A DNA stretch of 64,000 bases from Dehalococcoidia bacterium. Lineage in GTDB: Bacteria > Chloroflexota > Dehalococcoidia > GIF9 > AB-539-J10. The translations under genes and the position numbers were made by a program. Below the pieces are notes generated by a model, which was not told where the DNA came from, did no database searches, and saw only the letters and a list, made by a program, of their open reading frames with translations. Below, in pieces: positions 50,427-59,336 of the stretch (positions are counted from its first letter, which is position 1; every line of letters starts with the position of its first letter). The stretch is from positions 1 to 64,000 of the forward strand of contig JAUWQY010000005.1 of the NCBI GenBank assembly GCA_030610855.1, given 5' to 3'.

Positions 50427-51122
50427 ATGGCTAAGCGGGCTCACGTCATCGTGGTTACACCGCATCCAGACGATGCTGAATTCGGCGTTGCCGGGACTGT
50501 GGCTCTTTGGGCAAGCGAAGGAAAGGATGTGATCTACGTGGTATGTACCAACGGCGACAAGGGCACCAGCGATCCCAATATGAAGCCAGATGAACTGGCC
50601 GGAATCAGAGAACAAGAACAGATAGCTGCCGCCGACACACTGGGGGTGAGCGAGGTCATATTCCTGCGCCATCCGGACCAGGGATTGGAAGATACACCTG
50701 AATTCAGGAAGGAGATTGTGCGCCTGATAAGGATGTACAGGCCGGAGACAGTGGTAACCGCCGATCTGGGCCGGCGTCGTATCTGGCATCGCGACCACCG
50801 AATCACCAGCCAAGTTACACTTGATGCCATCTTTCCCTACGCCAGGGATTTCCTTTCATATCCTGATTTGATGGAGGAGGGACTTCAACCTCACAAAGTC
50901 AGGGAGGTGTTACTCTGGGGTGCTGAGGAGCCTAATTATCGCACCGATATTACTAAGACCTTTGACACCAAAATCGCCGCCCTACTCTGCCATAGGAGTC
51001 AGATAAGCAGCATTCCCCAGACAGGATGGGAGCAACGGCTAAAGGAACGGCACAGAATGCTCGCTGAGGGAGAAGAGTACGAACTGGCCGAAGCCTTCTT
51101 CCGCGTAGAGATATTGTGGTGA
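50427..51122 (+). CDS. PIG-L/LmbE-family N-acetylglucosamine deacetylase
   Basis: 231 residues. Zinc motif TPHPDDAEFGVAGT near the N-terminus, FLRHPDQGLEDT in the middle, and the second His motif IWHRDHRITSQ. The family removes acetyl groups from GlcNAc-containing small glycosides (MshB, BshB) or other amide substrates. ATG 50427 with AGGAGG. It follows the MshA-like glycosyltransferase by 320 bases but has its own promoter. Whether it works on that enzyme's product is inference. Confidence 0.88.
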   Translation: MAKRAHVIVVTPHPDDAEFGVAGTVALWASEGKDVIYVVCTNGDKGTSDPNMKPDELAGIREQEQIAAADTLGVSEVIFLRHPDQGLEDTPEFRKEIVRLIRMYRPETVVTADLGRRRIWHRDHRITSQVTLDAIFPYARDFLSYPDLMEEGLQPHKVREVLLWGAEEPNYRTDITKTFDTKIAALLCHRSQISSIPQTGWEQRLKERHRMLAEGEEYELAEAFFRVEILW

Positions 51123-51188
51123 TAAGCATTCTAGCCCTGTGCTCAACGGGGTGATCGGCTCTTTGTCCCGAGGCGCTCGGTTAAGCTG

Positions 51189-52046
51189 TCATGATAACGG
51201 CGGCAGGATTCTGTGCAATTCAACGAGCGCCCAGGCATTCTGCTCCAGGTCAAAGCCATCTACTGAGCTTCGTCTCTGGCCGGAGACACCGTCCACCGCC
51301 CCTCTAGCTACTATTTCGTTGATCATTTCCTTCTCCCACTCCACCGAGGGCAAGAGGTTGCGTTTGACCAGCCTGGACAGGGCGGCAACCAGTCCATACG
51401 CTCCCCAGTTGGATACACTGGCAATGATCAACCTGGCGACCGGGGTAAGGGCAGGGTTCTTGGGCAGTGTTTCTACTCTCGGTATGTGCTGAGCCAGATT
51501 ACCCATACCGACTTCATTGCCGCCGTCCCCTATACCCAGGCTGTTCTTCTCGCCTGAGAAGAGGTAGTCAATCCTGGCCGTGTGCTCGGTTATGTCCTCT
51601 CCTGCCATGTTCAGATACTTCTGGTTACGATTGAGCCCACACCTCTCTACGGAAACAAGGAGAGATGGTTTGATATCAGCTAAGATGTGTCCGGCAAACC
51701 GCCAACTGGAAGCATCGTCGGCTAAGGGGAAATCGATAACCTCATCCTTTCCCACGATGTCACTGGCGAGAAGAGGCACAGTGTGTTTATCCGTAACGTA
51801 GATGACGTCAAGGCCGAGTGCATGCAGTGCCCGGCCGATGGCCAGGGCGCCGGGGGGCCCGTCAGTTTCGGGAGCCTGGGCACAGGCGATGTAGAAACCG
51901 GTGACGATTATGGCCGGTCCCTGGCTCTGTCTCCCCCTCTCAAGAACGAAAGCAGCCGCATCGTGACAGAAATCGCCAGGAAGATAGTTCCTCAGTGCCG
52001 ATATGCCCCTGCGGTCGTGGCTCAGGATTATCTCTTCAACTGTCAT
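51189..52046 (-). CDS. D-glutamate cyclase, DUF4392 half
   Basis: 285 residues that make up the domain found at the C-terminus of the mitochondrial D-glutamate cyclase DGLUCY (DUF4392). Conserved features include GPAIIVTGFYIACAQAPETD, ETDGPPGALAIGRALHALG, VSVERCGLNRNQKYLNMAG and GIGDGGNEVGMGNL. The vertebrate enzyme turns D-glutamate into 5-oxo-D-proline and has both DUF1445 and DUF4392; here the halves are separate genes at the two ends of the 5-oxoprolinase set. Start ATG 52046, 74 bases after pxpC. Last gene of the cluster. Confidence 0.82.
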   Translation of the reverse strand: MTVEEIILSHDRRGISALRNYLPGDFCHDAAAFVLERGRQSQGPAIIVTGFYIACAQAPETDGPPGALAIGRALHALGLDVIYVTDKHTVPLLASDIVGKDEVIDFPLADDASSWRFAGHILADIKPSLLVSVERCGLNRNQKYLNMAGEDITEHTARIDYLFSGEKNSLGIGDGGNEVGMGNLAQHIPRVETLPKNPALTPVARLIIASVSNWGAYGLVAALSRLVKRNLLPSVEWEKEMINEIVARGAVDGVSGQRRSSVDGFDLEQNAWALVELHRILPPLS

Positions 52047-52120
52047 AACTGCTTACCCCGAACAAGTCGGAATGTCAAAACCCAAATTGCAGAAGCAATC
52101 CCAAACCATAGGTGCCAGGA

Positions 52121-53086
52121 CTACAGGTCTTTGTCATTGCGCTGAACGTACTGCTTCAGAGCGTCGATGCTTTTCTCGTATTCTCTCAGCAACCGGTAGG
52201 CTTCCTCTTCCGTAACCTGCAAGAACCTCACGCGATCTCCCGGCCGAGCCTGAGCTAGTTTGGGCAAATCAACTGTGCTCACGGTAGCTATCTTGACATA
52301 CCCGCCAGTGGTCTGCCGGTCGGCCAGGAGAATGATGGGCAGCCCGTCTCCGGGGACCTGGACTGCCCCGGACGGGATACCATCAGAGACGATGTCCGCC
52401 CCCGCTTTGTGCTCTATGGGTGGTCCTTCCAGGCGATAGCCCATGCGGTCGGCCTGAAGTGAAATCTTATACTCTGAGCCTAGGAAGGTGCGGATGCCTG
52501 TCTCAGTGAAATGGTCATCCTGAGGACCGAGGATCGCTCTCAGTTCGTTCTCAGCCTGATACTCGGGGATGTATTGCCGTGGGAGTGTCCTCGACGGGAT
52601 TTCTACTCGCGCTTGTCCCCTGCGCAGGCGGTCCCCGGAGCATAACGGCCTCCCCTCAAAACCACCCAGGCGAGACTGAAGATAGGTTGACCGGCTAGCC
52701 ATCACTTGAGGGACATCTATCCCGCCAGCCACGGCCAGATAGCTCCGGCATCCGTTCTTGGGGTGGCCAAACGAGATAGTATCGCCGGAGCAAACCCTTA
52801 CTGCCTCCCACATGGGGAGTGGGCGGTTGTTCAGGGCTGGGCTGAGGTCGGCCCCACTGACAGCCACTGCTGTGTCACCCAGAACCCGCAGGTGAGGCCC
52901 GAGTACCGTTATTTCCAGGCACGCGTCTCCTTCCTCATTGCCCAGCAGCAGATTGGCTACCATCAGCGAGTAGCTATCCATTGCTCCCGAGACAGGCACG
53001 CCATATTGCTGATAACCGTGCCGTCCCTTATCCTGGACGGTGGTCAGAAAGCCGGGTTGAATGACCTCAAATGCCTCCACTCTCAT
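52121..53086 (-). CDS. pxpC: 5-oxoprolinase subunit C
   Basis: 321 residues, biotin-dependent carboxyltransferase-like family (KipA/YbgK, AHS2 domain). Signatures: PGFLTTVQDKGRHGYQQYGV near the N-terminus, GAMDSYSLMVANLLLGN, AVAGGIDVPQVMASRSTYLQ and DGIPSGAVQVPGDGLPIILL. With PxpA and PxpB it hydrolyses 5-oxoproline to glutamate at the cost of ATP. ATG 53086 lies inside the pxpB end (20-base overlap), so the two are coupled, matching their functioning as a PxpBC complex. Confidence 0.93.
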   Translation of the reverse strand: MRVEAFEVIQPGFLTTVQDKGRHGYQQYGVPVSGAMDSYSLMVANLLLGNEEGDACLEITVLGPHLRVLGDTAVAVSGADLSPALNNRPLPMWEAVRVCSGDTISFGHPKNGCRSYLAVAGGIDVPQVMASRSTYLQSRLGGFEGRPLCSGDRLRRGQARVEIPSRTLPRQYIPEYQAENELRAILGPQDDHFTETGIRTFLGSEYKISLQADRMGYRLEGPPIEHKAGADIVSDGIPSGAVQVPGDGLPIILLADRQTTGGYVKIATVSTVDLPKLAQARPGDRVRFLQVTEEEAYRLLREYEKSIDALKQYVQRNDKDL

Positions 53087-53822
53087 CCTCCTCTATAAGC
53101 GGAGTCTCTTTCGGCCGGTAGGTCCCTTGTTCCACCTCTTCCCTTATCCGGCTGAATTCCTGAGCAGTTATCGGGACAAATTCCACATAGTCACCCATCT
53201 GCAGTAGGGACGGTGGTTCCTTCTCGGGATGGAACAGCTCCACAGGAGTTCTGCCGATGAGCCGCCAGCCTCCCGGGCTCTCCACCGGGTATATTCCCGT
53301 CTGGTTTCCAGCTATTCCCACCGACCCGGCTGGTATCCTCGCTCGTGGCGTTGCTAACCTCGGGGTGGCTATACGTGGGGACAATCCCCCCAGATAGGCA
53401 AAGCCGGGAGTAAACCCCAGCACATAAATCAGGTACGCTTTTCCGGCATGGAGACGAACTACATCCTCAGGAGACAGCCCGTTATGTTCGGCCACAAACT
53501 CCAGGTCGGGCCCATATTCACCCCCGTAGACGGTGGGAACCTCCGTAACCTTTGGCGCCGGGAATTCATCGGCTTCGGTCTTATCGACCAGAAGCTCCAG
53601 GGTGGCTCTCAGCTGTTGAGGACTTACGTCGCGTGGCTCATAGCAAACAAGCAGCGACCGATAGGCAGGCACCGTCTCAACGAGCCCTGGCGGCGTGGCC
53701 TCTTGTATGGCGAGGTGCAGGCGCCTGACGCGGCGGTTCAACTCCGGGTCAATCGTGTCCCCTAACTCGATGAAGAGCGCCCTGTCTCCGCCTGGGAGAA
53801 ACCGTGGTCTTTCATAGATCAT
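53067..53822 (-). CDS. pxpB: 5-oxoprolinase subunit B
   Basis: 251 residues, KipI/YbgJ type (AHS1 domain). Signatures: PGGDRALFIELGDTIDPELN, PAYRSLLVCYEP, VYGGEYGPDLEFVAEHNGLS and FTPGFAYLGGLSPRIATPRL, then PAGSVGIAGNQTGIYPVESP and GGWRLIGRTP. Forms the heterodimer with PxpC. Start ATG 53822, 17 bases after pxpA. Confidence 0.93.
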   Translation of the reverse strand: MIYERPRFLPGGDRALFIELGDTIDPELNRRVRRLHLAIQEATPPGLVETVPAYRSLLVCYEPRDVSPQQLRATLELLVDKTEADEFPAPKVTEVPTVYGGEYGPDLEFVAEHNGLSPEDVVRLHAGKAYLIYVLGFTPGFAYLGGLSPRIATPRLATPRARIPAGSVGIAGNQTGIYPVESPGGWRLIGRTPVELFHPEKEPPSLLQMGDYVEFVPITAQEFSRIREEVEQGTYRPKETPLIEEDESGGI

Positions 53823-53839
53823 GGCCTGGCTTCAAGATT

Positions 53840-54607
53840 CTACTCGCAGAAGGCACCCATGGGCACTATGGTCACGCCGGCTGCTTGCAGTCTCTGTCGC
53901 AGTGTTTGGGCCAGGTCTGCCGCTCCCGGAGTATCGCCGTGCAGGCAAATAGTGTCCGCCGTCATCTCGACTTCCTCGCCGTTGATGGCTGTCACCTTCC
54001 CTTCAATGACAATCTGCAGAACCCTGGCTACAACCTCATCAACATCGCTAATAACGGCCCCCGGATGATTGCGGGGGACGAGAGTACCGTCCGGGCTCAT
54101 CGACCGATCGGCAAAGGCTTCGCGGGCCACCCTTAGCCCAAGCTCACGTCCTACCTTTATCCAGAGGGAGCCCGCCATTGCCACCAGAATCAGGTTGGGG
54201 TCCACGTCTCTGACAGCCTCAGCAACCGCTCTGGCCAGTTCCTCGTTTCTGACTCCCATGTTATACAGAGCTCCATGGGGTTTGACATGCTGGAGCTTCT
54301 TTGTCCTGGTGAAGGCGTGGAGGGCGCCTATCTGATACGTAACATAATCCCCGGCCTCGTCGGGGCTTATCATCATTTCTCTCCGCCCAAAGCCCATAAG
54401 GTCGGGGAGGCCGGGATGAGCTCCGATGCCCACACCGGCTGCCTCGGCCAAACGCACCGTCCGCCTCATGTACAGGGGATCGCCGGCATGAAATCCACAG
54501 GCGATGTTAGCAGATGATATGTGCGGCATTATCTCTTCATCAGACCCCAGCGTGTAGGCCCCAAAGCCTTCTCCTATATCGCAGTTAATATCTACTTTTC
54601 TGTCCAT
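53840..54607 (-). CDS. pxpA: 5-oxoprolinase subunit A (LamB/YcsF)
   Basis: 255 residues. Start MDRKVDINCDIGEGFGAYTL at the ATG at 54607, preceded by GGGAGGAG; the frame open back to 54703 is a spurious extension. Motifs SSANIACGFHAGDPLYMRRT, GAHPGLPDLMGFGRREM, HVKPHGALYNM and CLHGDTPGA identify the family. Enzyme role: phosphorylates/activates 5-oxoproline with PxpBC, giving glutamate. Located between the DUF1445 gene and pxpB, all within one unit. Confidence 0.93.
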   Translation of the reverse strand: MDRKVDINCDIGEGFGAYTLGSDEEIMPHISSANIACGFHAGDPLYMRRTVRLAEAAGVGIGAHPGLPDLMGFGRREMMISPDEAGDYVTYQIGALHAFTRTKKLQHVKPHGALYNMGVRNEELARAVAEAVRDVDPNLILVAMAGSLWIKVGRELGLRVAREAFADRSMSPDGTLVPRNHPGAVISDVDEVVARVLQIVIEGKVTAINGEEVEMTADTICLHGDTPGAADLAQTLRQRLQAAGVTIVPMGAFCE

Positions 54608-54671
54608 CAGGCTCCTCCCTCGGAAGACAGGCGACGAGATTGAGTGGCATGGTTCTGCACGGGGCTGCCAG

Positions 54672-55505
54672 TTATGAAGCAGCCAGTTCTTCATCCCGAA
54701 CATCGGTAATGAACATGTGCCCGGGTGAATGAGTTATCATCAACCGCGGCCTGGATCTCAGCGCTACGGCCTGGGCGGTAACACCGCAGGCCCAGAACAC
54801 GGGAACCTCGTCCTCCTTGATTTTCACATAGTCACCATAGTCCGGATGCTTAATGCTCCTAATACCCATCTTCGCCGGATCGCCTATGTGCAGGGGAGCG
54901 CCGTGCGCCATGGGAAACCGGGACGTTATCTGAACGCATCTTACAACCTTTGATTCGTGAATGGGTCTCATACTCACAACAATGGGCCCCGAGAACATAC
55001 CCGCTGGCCTGGCCTCAATGCTGGTCACATACATGGCCACGTTCTTACCCTGCTCGATGTGCCGCAGTGGTATCCCCGCTCTTATCAGGGCTGCCTCGAA
55101 GGTAAAACTGCAACCGAGTAGAAAACACACCAAATCATCATCCCAGTAACCGGTGACATCTTTCTGCTCTGCCACCAGTTCGCCATCTCGGTAGATCCTG
55201 TATAAGGGAATGTCTACCCTGAGGTCTGCCCCTCGGGCCGTCAGAGAGGGTTCGTATCTCCCCGATTCCACCACTTCAAGAACCGGGCACGGTCCAGGAT
55301 TGCGCTGACAGAAGAGGAAGAAGTCGAAGGCCAGGTCTTCAGGGAGTACGACTAGATTTGCCTGGGCATAGCCCGGGGCCAAACCTGCCGTGGGCCGGGT
55401 TAGTTCCCCTCGCCGAATAAGCGCCCTTACTTCGTCAGAGCTTCCAGACATAAGGTCGTTCAGAGTATAGCCTCTCCTTGTCTCCCTGTCGCTTTGTTGC
55501 AGCAT
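54672..55505 (-). CDS. D-glutamate cyclase, DUF1445 half (putative hydro-lyase)
   Basis: 277 residues from the ATG at 55505. DUF1445 family: LTRPTAGLAPGYAQANLVVL, FLLGCSFTFEAALIRAGIPL, MYVTSIEARPAGMFSGPIVV, SRFPMAHGAPLHIGDPAKMG and FWACGVTAQAVAL. The same domain forms the N-terminal half of DGLUCY. The frame continues open upstream to 55991, but that part lies inside the aminotransferase gene and codes for nothing like the family. A TTGTTG/TATTAT promoter ends four bases before the ATG, so an internal, possibly leaderless, transcript is likely. Confidence 0.85.
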   Translation of the reverse strand: MLQQSDRETRRGYTLNDLMSGSSDEVRALIRRGELTRPTAGLAPGYAQANLVVLPEDLAFDFFLFCQRNPGPCPVLEVVESGRYEPSLTARGADLRVDIPLYRIYRDGELVAEQKDVTGYWDDDLVCFLLGCSFTFEAALIRAGIPLRHIEQGKNVAMYVTSIEARPAGMFSGPIVVSMRPIHESKVVRCVQITSRFPMAHGAPLHIGDPAKMGIRSIKHPDYGDYVKIKEDEVPVFWACGVTAQAVALRSRPRLMITHSPGHMFITDVRDEELAAS

Positions 55506-55509
55506 TGGT

Positions 55510-55538
55510 ATAATACTACACCATACCTCTATCAACAA
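55510..55538 (-). promoter_or_regulatory. Internal promoter before the DUF1445 gene
   Basis: Minus strand TTGTTG (55538-55533), 17 bases, TATTAT (55515-55510), immediately before the ATG at 55505; an alternative -10 TAGTAT at 55518-55513 would place the start at the ATG itself. Confidence 0.5.
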
Positions 55539-55557
55539 TAGGGCAGCCTGAGCATGT

Positions 55558-56877
55558 CTATGCCGGTAATTCTCCGATAGCACCGTCAGCCACGGCGTCA
55601 CGTATAGCCTGGACCAGGGCATCGACTGTCTTCTCGATATCATCTTTCGTGTGAGCCATTGACAGTATGAACACTCTCCCCTGGTGCGTGTGGATCCCAT
55701 GATGAAGAAGGTACAGGCCCAGTTTGTGCTTCTCGTCGCTCCCGGCCAACATCTTCTTGATGTCCCTGGTGGGCGAATTGCCGGCATCGTCCACTTCGAA
55801 GTCAGCCGGGCCGAAGTAGGTATGGATAATAGACCGACCGTAGAGACGCCAATTATAGCCCGATTCTTGCAGTGCCTTATTACCAGTCTGCTGCAAGTAA
55901 GCCCCCATTTCGTTGACCTGCTTCTGAACCGAACCGTCCTTGAGGAGCTTGCAGGCAGCAATACCAGCAGCACACACGATAGGCATCGCATTCCAGGTGC
56001 CGGAGTGAGGAATCCACCTTTCAGGAGGGGGCTTAGGGGCTAACATGGCCATGACGTCGGCCCGACCGGTTAAGACCCCGGCCGGCATTCCGCCCGCCAC
56101 GCTCTTACCGAAGGTAGTCAAGTCGGGCTTTAACCCCATGAAGCCACCCCAGCCAGCGGGCCCATCACGGAAGCCGGTGACCACCTCGTCCAGAAGCCAG
56201 ATGGTGCCATACTTCCTAGCCAGGGGGCCCACGGCCCCAATGAAATCAGGTTCCCAGGGAACCTGGCCTGCCATGTGGGCACCGCCGCCCTCGGTGAGGA
56301 CTATGGCATATTGCTTGGTGGCCAACTCCGCTTCCAGCATTCTGAGGTCATGCATGGGTATTTCCTTAAGCTCCGCGTTAACCGCGCCCGGCGCACGAGG
56401 AGTTACTAACTGATCGGCCCAGCCATGGAAGTTATCTTCGAACTTGAGGATTCTTGTTCTGTCGGTAAAGGCCCGGGCAATCCTTATCCCCATCACGTTT
56501 GCTTCCTGCCCGCACGCGAAAAACTCCACCCTGTCTGCGGTTGGTACCATGCTCTTTATCAGCTCCGCCCACTCAATTTCCAGTTCGTGGGAGGCGCTAT
56601 AAAGGGTTCCCTTGATTGCCTGGTCATGTATTGCCTTCACTATAGCCGGGTGGCCGTGGCCCAGTATCAGGGCGCCATGCCCGTTTCGAAACTCGATGTA
56701 TTCATGGCCATCTACGTCCCAAATCCTTGAGCCTTGAGCGTGAGTCATATAAGGACCGAAGGGATCCCAGATACGAGCGACGTGGGTGACCCCTTTAGCG
56801 GCGAAGTGGTTCAACGCCCTTTCGTGCAACTCTCTTGATTTCGGATGCGATTTGACGAATTCGTCGACGACAGCCAT
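55558..56877 (-). CDS. Class III PLP aminotransferase, glutamate-1-semialdehyde-like
   Basis: 439 residues, fold-type I. Core motifs: GHGALILGHGHPAIVKAIHD, FFACGQEANVMGIRIARAFT, KFEDNFHGWADQLV, Asp that pairs with PLP in IWLLDEVVTGFRDGPAGWGG, and the Schiff-base lysine in PDLTTFGKSVAGGMPAG. Closest in style to glutamate-1-semialdehyde 2,1-aminomutase, but the N-terminus and lack of hem neighbours argue against heme synthesis. In this cluster a role in converting or racemising glutamate-family amino acids is plausible; some members of this fold are amino acid racemases. ATG 56877 with AGGGGG upstream. First gene of the D-glutamate/5-oxoproline set. Confidence 0.85.
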   Translation of the reverse strand: MAVVDEFVKSHPKSRELHERALNHFAAKGVTHVARIWDPFGPYMTHAQGSRIWDVDGHEYIEFRNGHGALILGHGHPAIVKAIHDQAIKGTLYSASHELEIEWAELIKSMVPTADRVEFFACGQEANVMGIRIARAFTDRTRILKFEDNFHGWADQLVTPRAPGAVNAELKEIPMHDLRMLEAELATKQYAIVLTEGGGAHMAGQVPWEPDFIGAVGPLARKYGTIWLLDEVVTGFRDGPAGWGGFMGLKPDLTTFGKSVAGGMPAGVLTGRADVMAMLAPKPPPERWIPHSGTWNAMPIVCAAGIAACKLLKDGSVQKQVNEMGAYLQQTGNKALQESGYNWRLYGRSIIHTYFGPADFEVDDAGNSPTRDIKKMLAGSDEKHKLGLYLLHHGIHTHQGRVFILSMAHTKDDIEKTVDALVQAIRDAVADGAIGELPA

Positions 56878-56895
56878 TTTCCCCCTTATGTCATT

Positions 56896-56924
56896 AGTTT
56901 AGTTAGTCACAGAGGTCTTGTCAA
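56896..56924 (-). promoter_or_regulatory. Promoter of the D-glutamate/5-oxoproline cluster
   Basis: Minus strand TTGACA (56924-56919), 17 bases, TAAACT (56901-56896); short leader of about 12 bases containing AGGGGG. Confidence 0.65.
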
Positions 56925-57118
56925 AAGGCGAGGGCAACCTGGAGCAAGGTCGTGTCTAGAAATCTGATGAGGAGCGAGTAGAAGTAGAGAATGCCTCCTC
57001 GTAGGCGAGGAAGTGTCCGTTGCCGGAAGGTGTCGGGACGAAGGGAGACGTCAATGAACTCATGGACACCTTGAGGAATCCGCTTCGCTCGTTGTCCGTG
57101 GGCACTTACGGATACTGA

Positions 57119-57760
57119 CTAAGTTGAAAGCCAGAGTACATCGCCACATAGGCCGGGATCATGACGCCGCGAGGTGAATATGGCAAACTCGTTCTTTTCC
57201 TTCTTTAGCACGGTGGCATCACCATGACCAGGGTACACCAGAGTATCGTCCGGCAGCACAAGAATCTTCTCAGCTGTAGATTTGACTATCTGTTCAAAAG
57301 CAGCTGGAGAGCCTGTCCTGCCCGGCCCACCGGGGAAAATGGTATCGCCTGATATCAGGTAGCGACCGACCCTGAAGCATAGACTGCCTGGCGTGTGACC
57401 CGGCGTATGAAGTATCGCAAATGTGAGGTCACCCAGCGATAGTGTATCGCCGTCACTCAACAACATCTCTGGTGGCGACTCCAGGTTTGCAGCGTCTGAT
57501 GCATGGGCGGCCAGGGGAATCTTCAGCTCAGACCGTAGTTGAGCAAGGACAGCGATGTGATCGAAGTGACTGTGGGTCAACAATATGTATCGGGGCGTGG
57601 TATTCCTTAATGTGTCTACGATGATGGGTGCCTCCGCCGGCGCATCTATCAGCGCGCTGGCTTGTGTTTTTCGACAGGTTACAATGTAGGAATTGGTTCC
57701 AAAGGGGCCCAGCTCAAGCCTCACAATCCGGATTGCAGTATCTTCGGCTACGATTGTCAT
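57119..57760 (-). CDS. MBL-fold hydrolase, glyoxalase II-like
   Basis: 213 residues. The metallo-beta-lactamase motif is ILLTHSHFDHIAVLAQLR (HxHxDH), then AILHTPGHTPGSLCF (His), ISGDTIFPGGPGRTG (bridging Asp) and LVYPGHGDATVL (His). Small members of this group hydrolyse thioesters such as S-lactoylglutathione-like compounds; the substrate is unknown here. Its ATG overlaps the nusB stop as TAATG, so it is the last gene of the rpmF-fabD-nusB unit. Confidence 0.88.
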   Translation of the reverse strand: MTIVAEDTAIRIVRLELGPFGTNSYIVTCRKTQASALIDAPAEAPIIVDTLRNTTPRYILLTHSHFDHIAVLAQLRSELKIPLAAHASDAANLESPPEMLLSDGDTLSLGDLTFAILHTPGHTPGSLCFRVGRYLISGDTIFPGGPGRTGSPAAFEQIVKSTAEKILVLPDDTLVYPGHGDATVLKKEKNEFAIFTSRRHDPGLCGDVLWLST

Positions 57761-58188
57761 TATCCCAGGCCACGTTCGGTTGTTATTGCCCCCAATACTC
57801 CGTTAATTAACCGGGGCGAAGAATCGCTTCCGAATTCCTTGGCTAACTCTATGGCCTCATTTATGGCTACCTTGAGCGGAGTCTTGTCAAATGGGGTTCT
57901 ATCGTGGAATAGAATCTCAAAAAGAGCCAGTCGCAGAATGCTCCTGTCGATGATGGACATGTGTTCTGCGGGAAAGGTAGTGGCGGATTTCTTGATAAGA
58001 GCATCAAGCTCAGATTTATGCTGGAGCACTCCTCTGACAAGCTCTTCGCTGAAGCTAAGCGCCTGTTGAGGCAACTTCTCCTCTGTGGCCAGATGGGCTA
58101 AGGCTTCCTCTGCCTTGTGCTTGGTACAATCAAGCTCATAAAGCGCCTGGAGAGCAGCGATTCTTGCCTTTCGCCTGATGCCGGCCAT
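57760..58188 (-). CDS. nusB: Transcription antitermination protein NusB
   Basis: 142 residues, all-helical. [19 protein letters not shown] start, then [39 protein letters not shown] and [20 protein letters not shown], ending [10 protein letters not shown]: the full NusB signature. Binds boxA RNA with S10 in rRNA antitermination. ATG overlaps the fabD stop (TAATG). Confidence 0.95.
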   Translation of the reverse strand: MAGIRRKARIAALQALYELDCTKHKAEEALAHLATEEKLPQQALSFSEELVRGVLQHKSELDALIKKSATTFPAEHMSIIDRSILRLALFEILFHDRTPFDKTPLKVAINEAIELAKEFGSDSSPRLINGVLGAITTERGLG

Positions 58189-59138
58189 TAGCTAATCGGT
58201 CCCTCTTGACATGCCAGCTGCGCTATATCCTCAACTCCTGATACATTGATGGTCTGGAGGTCTGAGTTGATGCGCCTGATCAGGCCGCTGAGCACTCTCC
58301 CGGGACCTATCTCATAGAAGATGGTTACGCCATTATGCATCATATACTCCACCGACCCTTGCCACTGGATGCAATTACGAAGTTGCTTCACCAGTTCTTC
58401 TCTTACGGAATCGATGCTTGTCAACGGTCGGGCGGTCACATTGGATATCACGGGAATGACTGGTGGCTGAAACCTGAAGCTGGACACGATGTTACTGAAT
58501 TCAGCTATGACTGGCTCCATCAAGGCCGAATGAAAAGCCCCGCTAACCTTCAGAGGAATAAGAGCACGAGCACCTCTTGCCTTCGCCAGTTTATCGGCTT
58601 CGGCCAGGGCCTGGGTGGCACCACTGAGCACGATCTGCCCGGGGCAGTTCATATTGGAGATTTCGACTTCGCTGTGGATGGTTATGTCTTTCACTGTTTC
58701 TTCATCGAGACCTATTACAGCCAGCATGCTCCCGGGGCGTTCTAGCCCGGCTTCGTACATTAGCCTGCCTCTTTCCCTGACAAGCAAAACGGCGTCGGCC
58801 AACTTGAGCACACCGGCGACAACAAGAGCGGTGTACTCTCCCAAACTGTGACCGGCAACAAAAGCGGGAGAAGGGAAATCAGCTATGGCTGTCTCTTCAA
58901 GAGCTTTAAGGCAGGCAACGCTGACGACCAGTATCGCTGGCTGCACGTTGTGCGTCTTTGTTAGTTCATCCGCCGGACCTTCGAAGCATAAACGGGACAG
59001 AGAGAAGCCCAAGGAAGCATCAGCTTCATCAAAGACTGTCCTGGCTGAAGGATAGCGGTCATATAAATCCTGGCCCATGCCGGTGTTTTGTGAGCCCTGC
59101 CCCGGGAAAACATAAGCTGCCCTTGATAACTCGGCCAT
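58188..59138 (-). CDS. fabD: Malonyl-CoA:ACP transacylase
   Basis: 316 residues. Motifs: [20 protein letters not shown] (GQGS), nucleophile Ser in [17 protein letters not shown], Arg in VRERGRLM, and catalytic His in [11 protein letters not shown]. Supplies malonyl-ACP for fatty-acid chain extension. Six bases after rpmF on the same strand; the usual neighbour plsX or fabH is missing here. Confidence 0.95.
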   Translation of the reverse strand: MAELSRAAYVFPGQGSQNTGMGQDLYDRYPSARTVFDEADASLGFSLSRLCFEGPADELTKTHNVQPAILVVSVACLKALEETAIADFPSPAFVAGHSLGEYTALVVAGVLKLADAVLLVRERGRLMYEAGLERPGSMLAVIGLDEETVKDITIHSEVEISNMNCPGQIVLSGATQALAEADKLAKARGARALIPLKVSGAFHSALMEPVIAEFSNIVSSFRFQPPVIPVISNVTARPLTSIDSVREELVKQLRNCIQWQGSVEYMMHNGVTIFYEIGPGRVLSGLIRRINSDLQTINVSGVEDIAQLACQEGPIS

Positions 59139-59144
59139 CCTGCT

Positions 59145-59336
59145 TTACTTTTTCTTGGAGGGCTTGACCTCAATCGCCTCTCTGTCACCGTACCAGCCGC
59201 AGTTAGGACAAACACGGTGAGATAACTTGGGGCCGTGGCAATGCGGGCACGCATCGATAGCAGGCGGAGTCGGCTGAAGGTGGCTGCGCCTTTTCCCCTG
59301 TCGTGCTTTAGAGGTCTTCTTCTTAGGTAACGCCAT
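59145..59336 (-). CDS. rpmF: 50S ribosomal protein L32
   Basis: bL32, 63 residues: MALPKKKTSKARQGKRRSHL start and a zinc-ribbon CPHCHGPKLSHRVCPNCGWY (two Cys pairs kept, the C+ form). Overlaps the end of the DUF177 gene by 14 bases, the classic DUF177-rpmF pair. Confidence 0.95.
   Translation of the reverse strand: MALPKKKTSKARQGKRRSHLQPTPPAIDACPHCHGPKLSHRVCPNCGWYGDREAIEVKPSKKK

Noticed and set aside
54672-55991. Full 439-codon frame for the DUF1445 gene
   Set aside because: The upstream 162 codons lie within the aminotransferase gene on the same strand and are Arg/Thr/Ser-rich shadow sequence; homology begins at the ATG at 55505.
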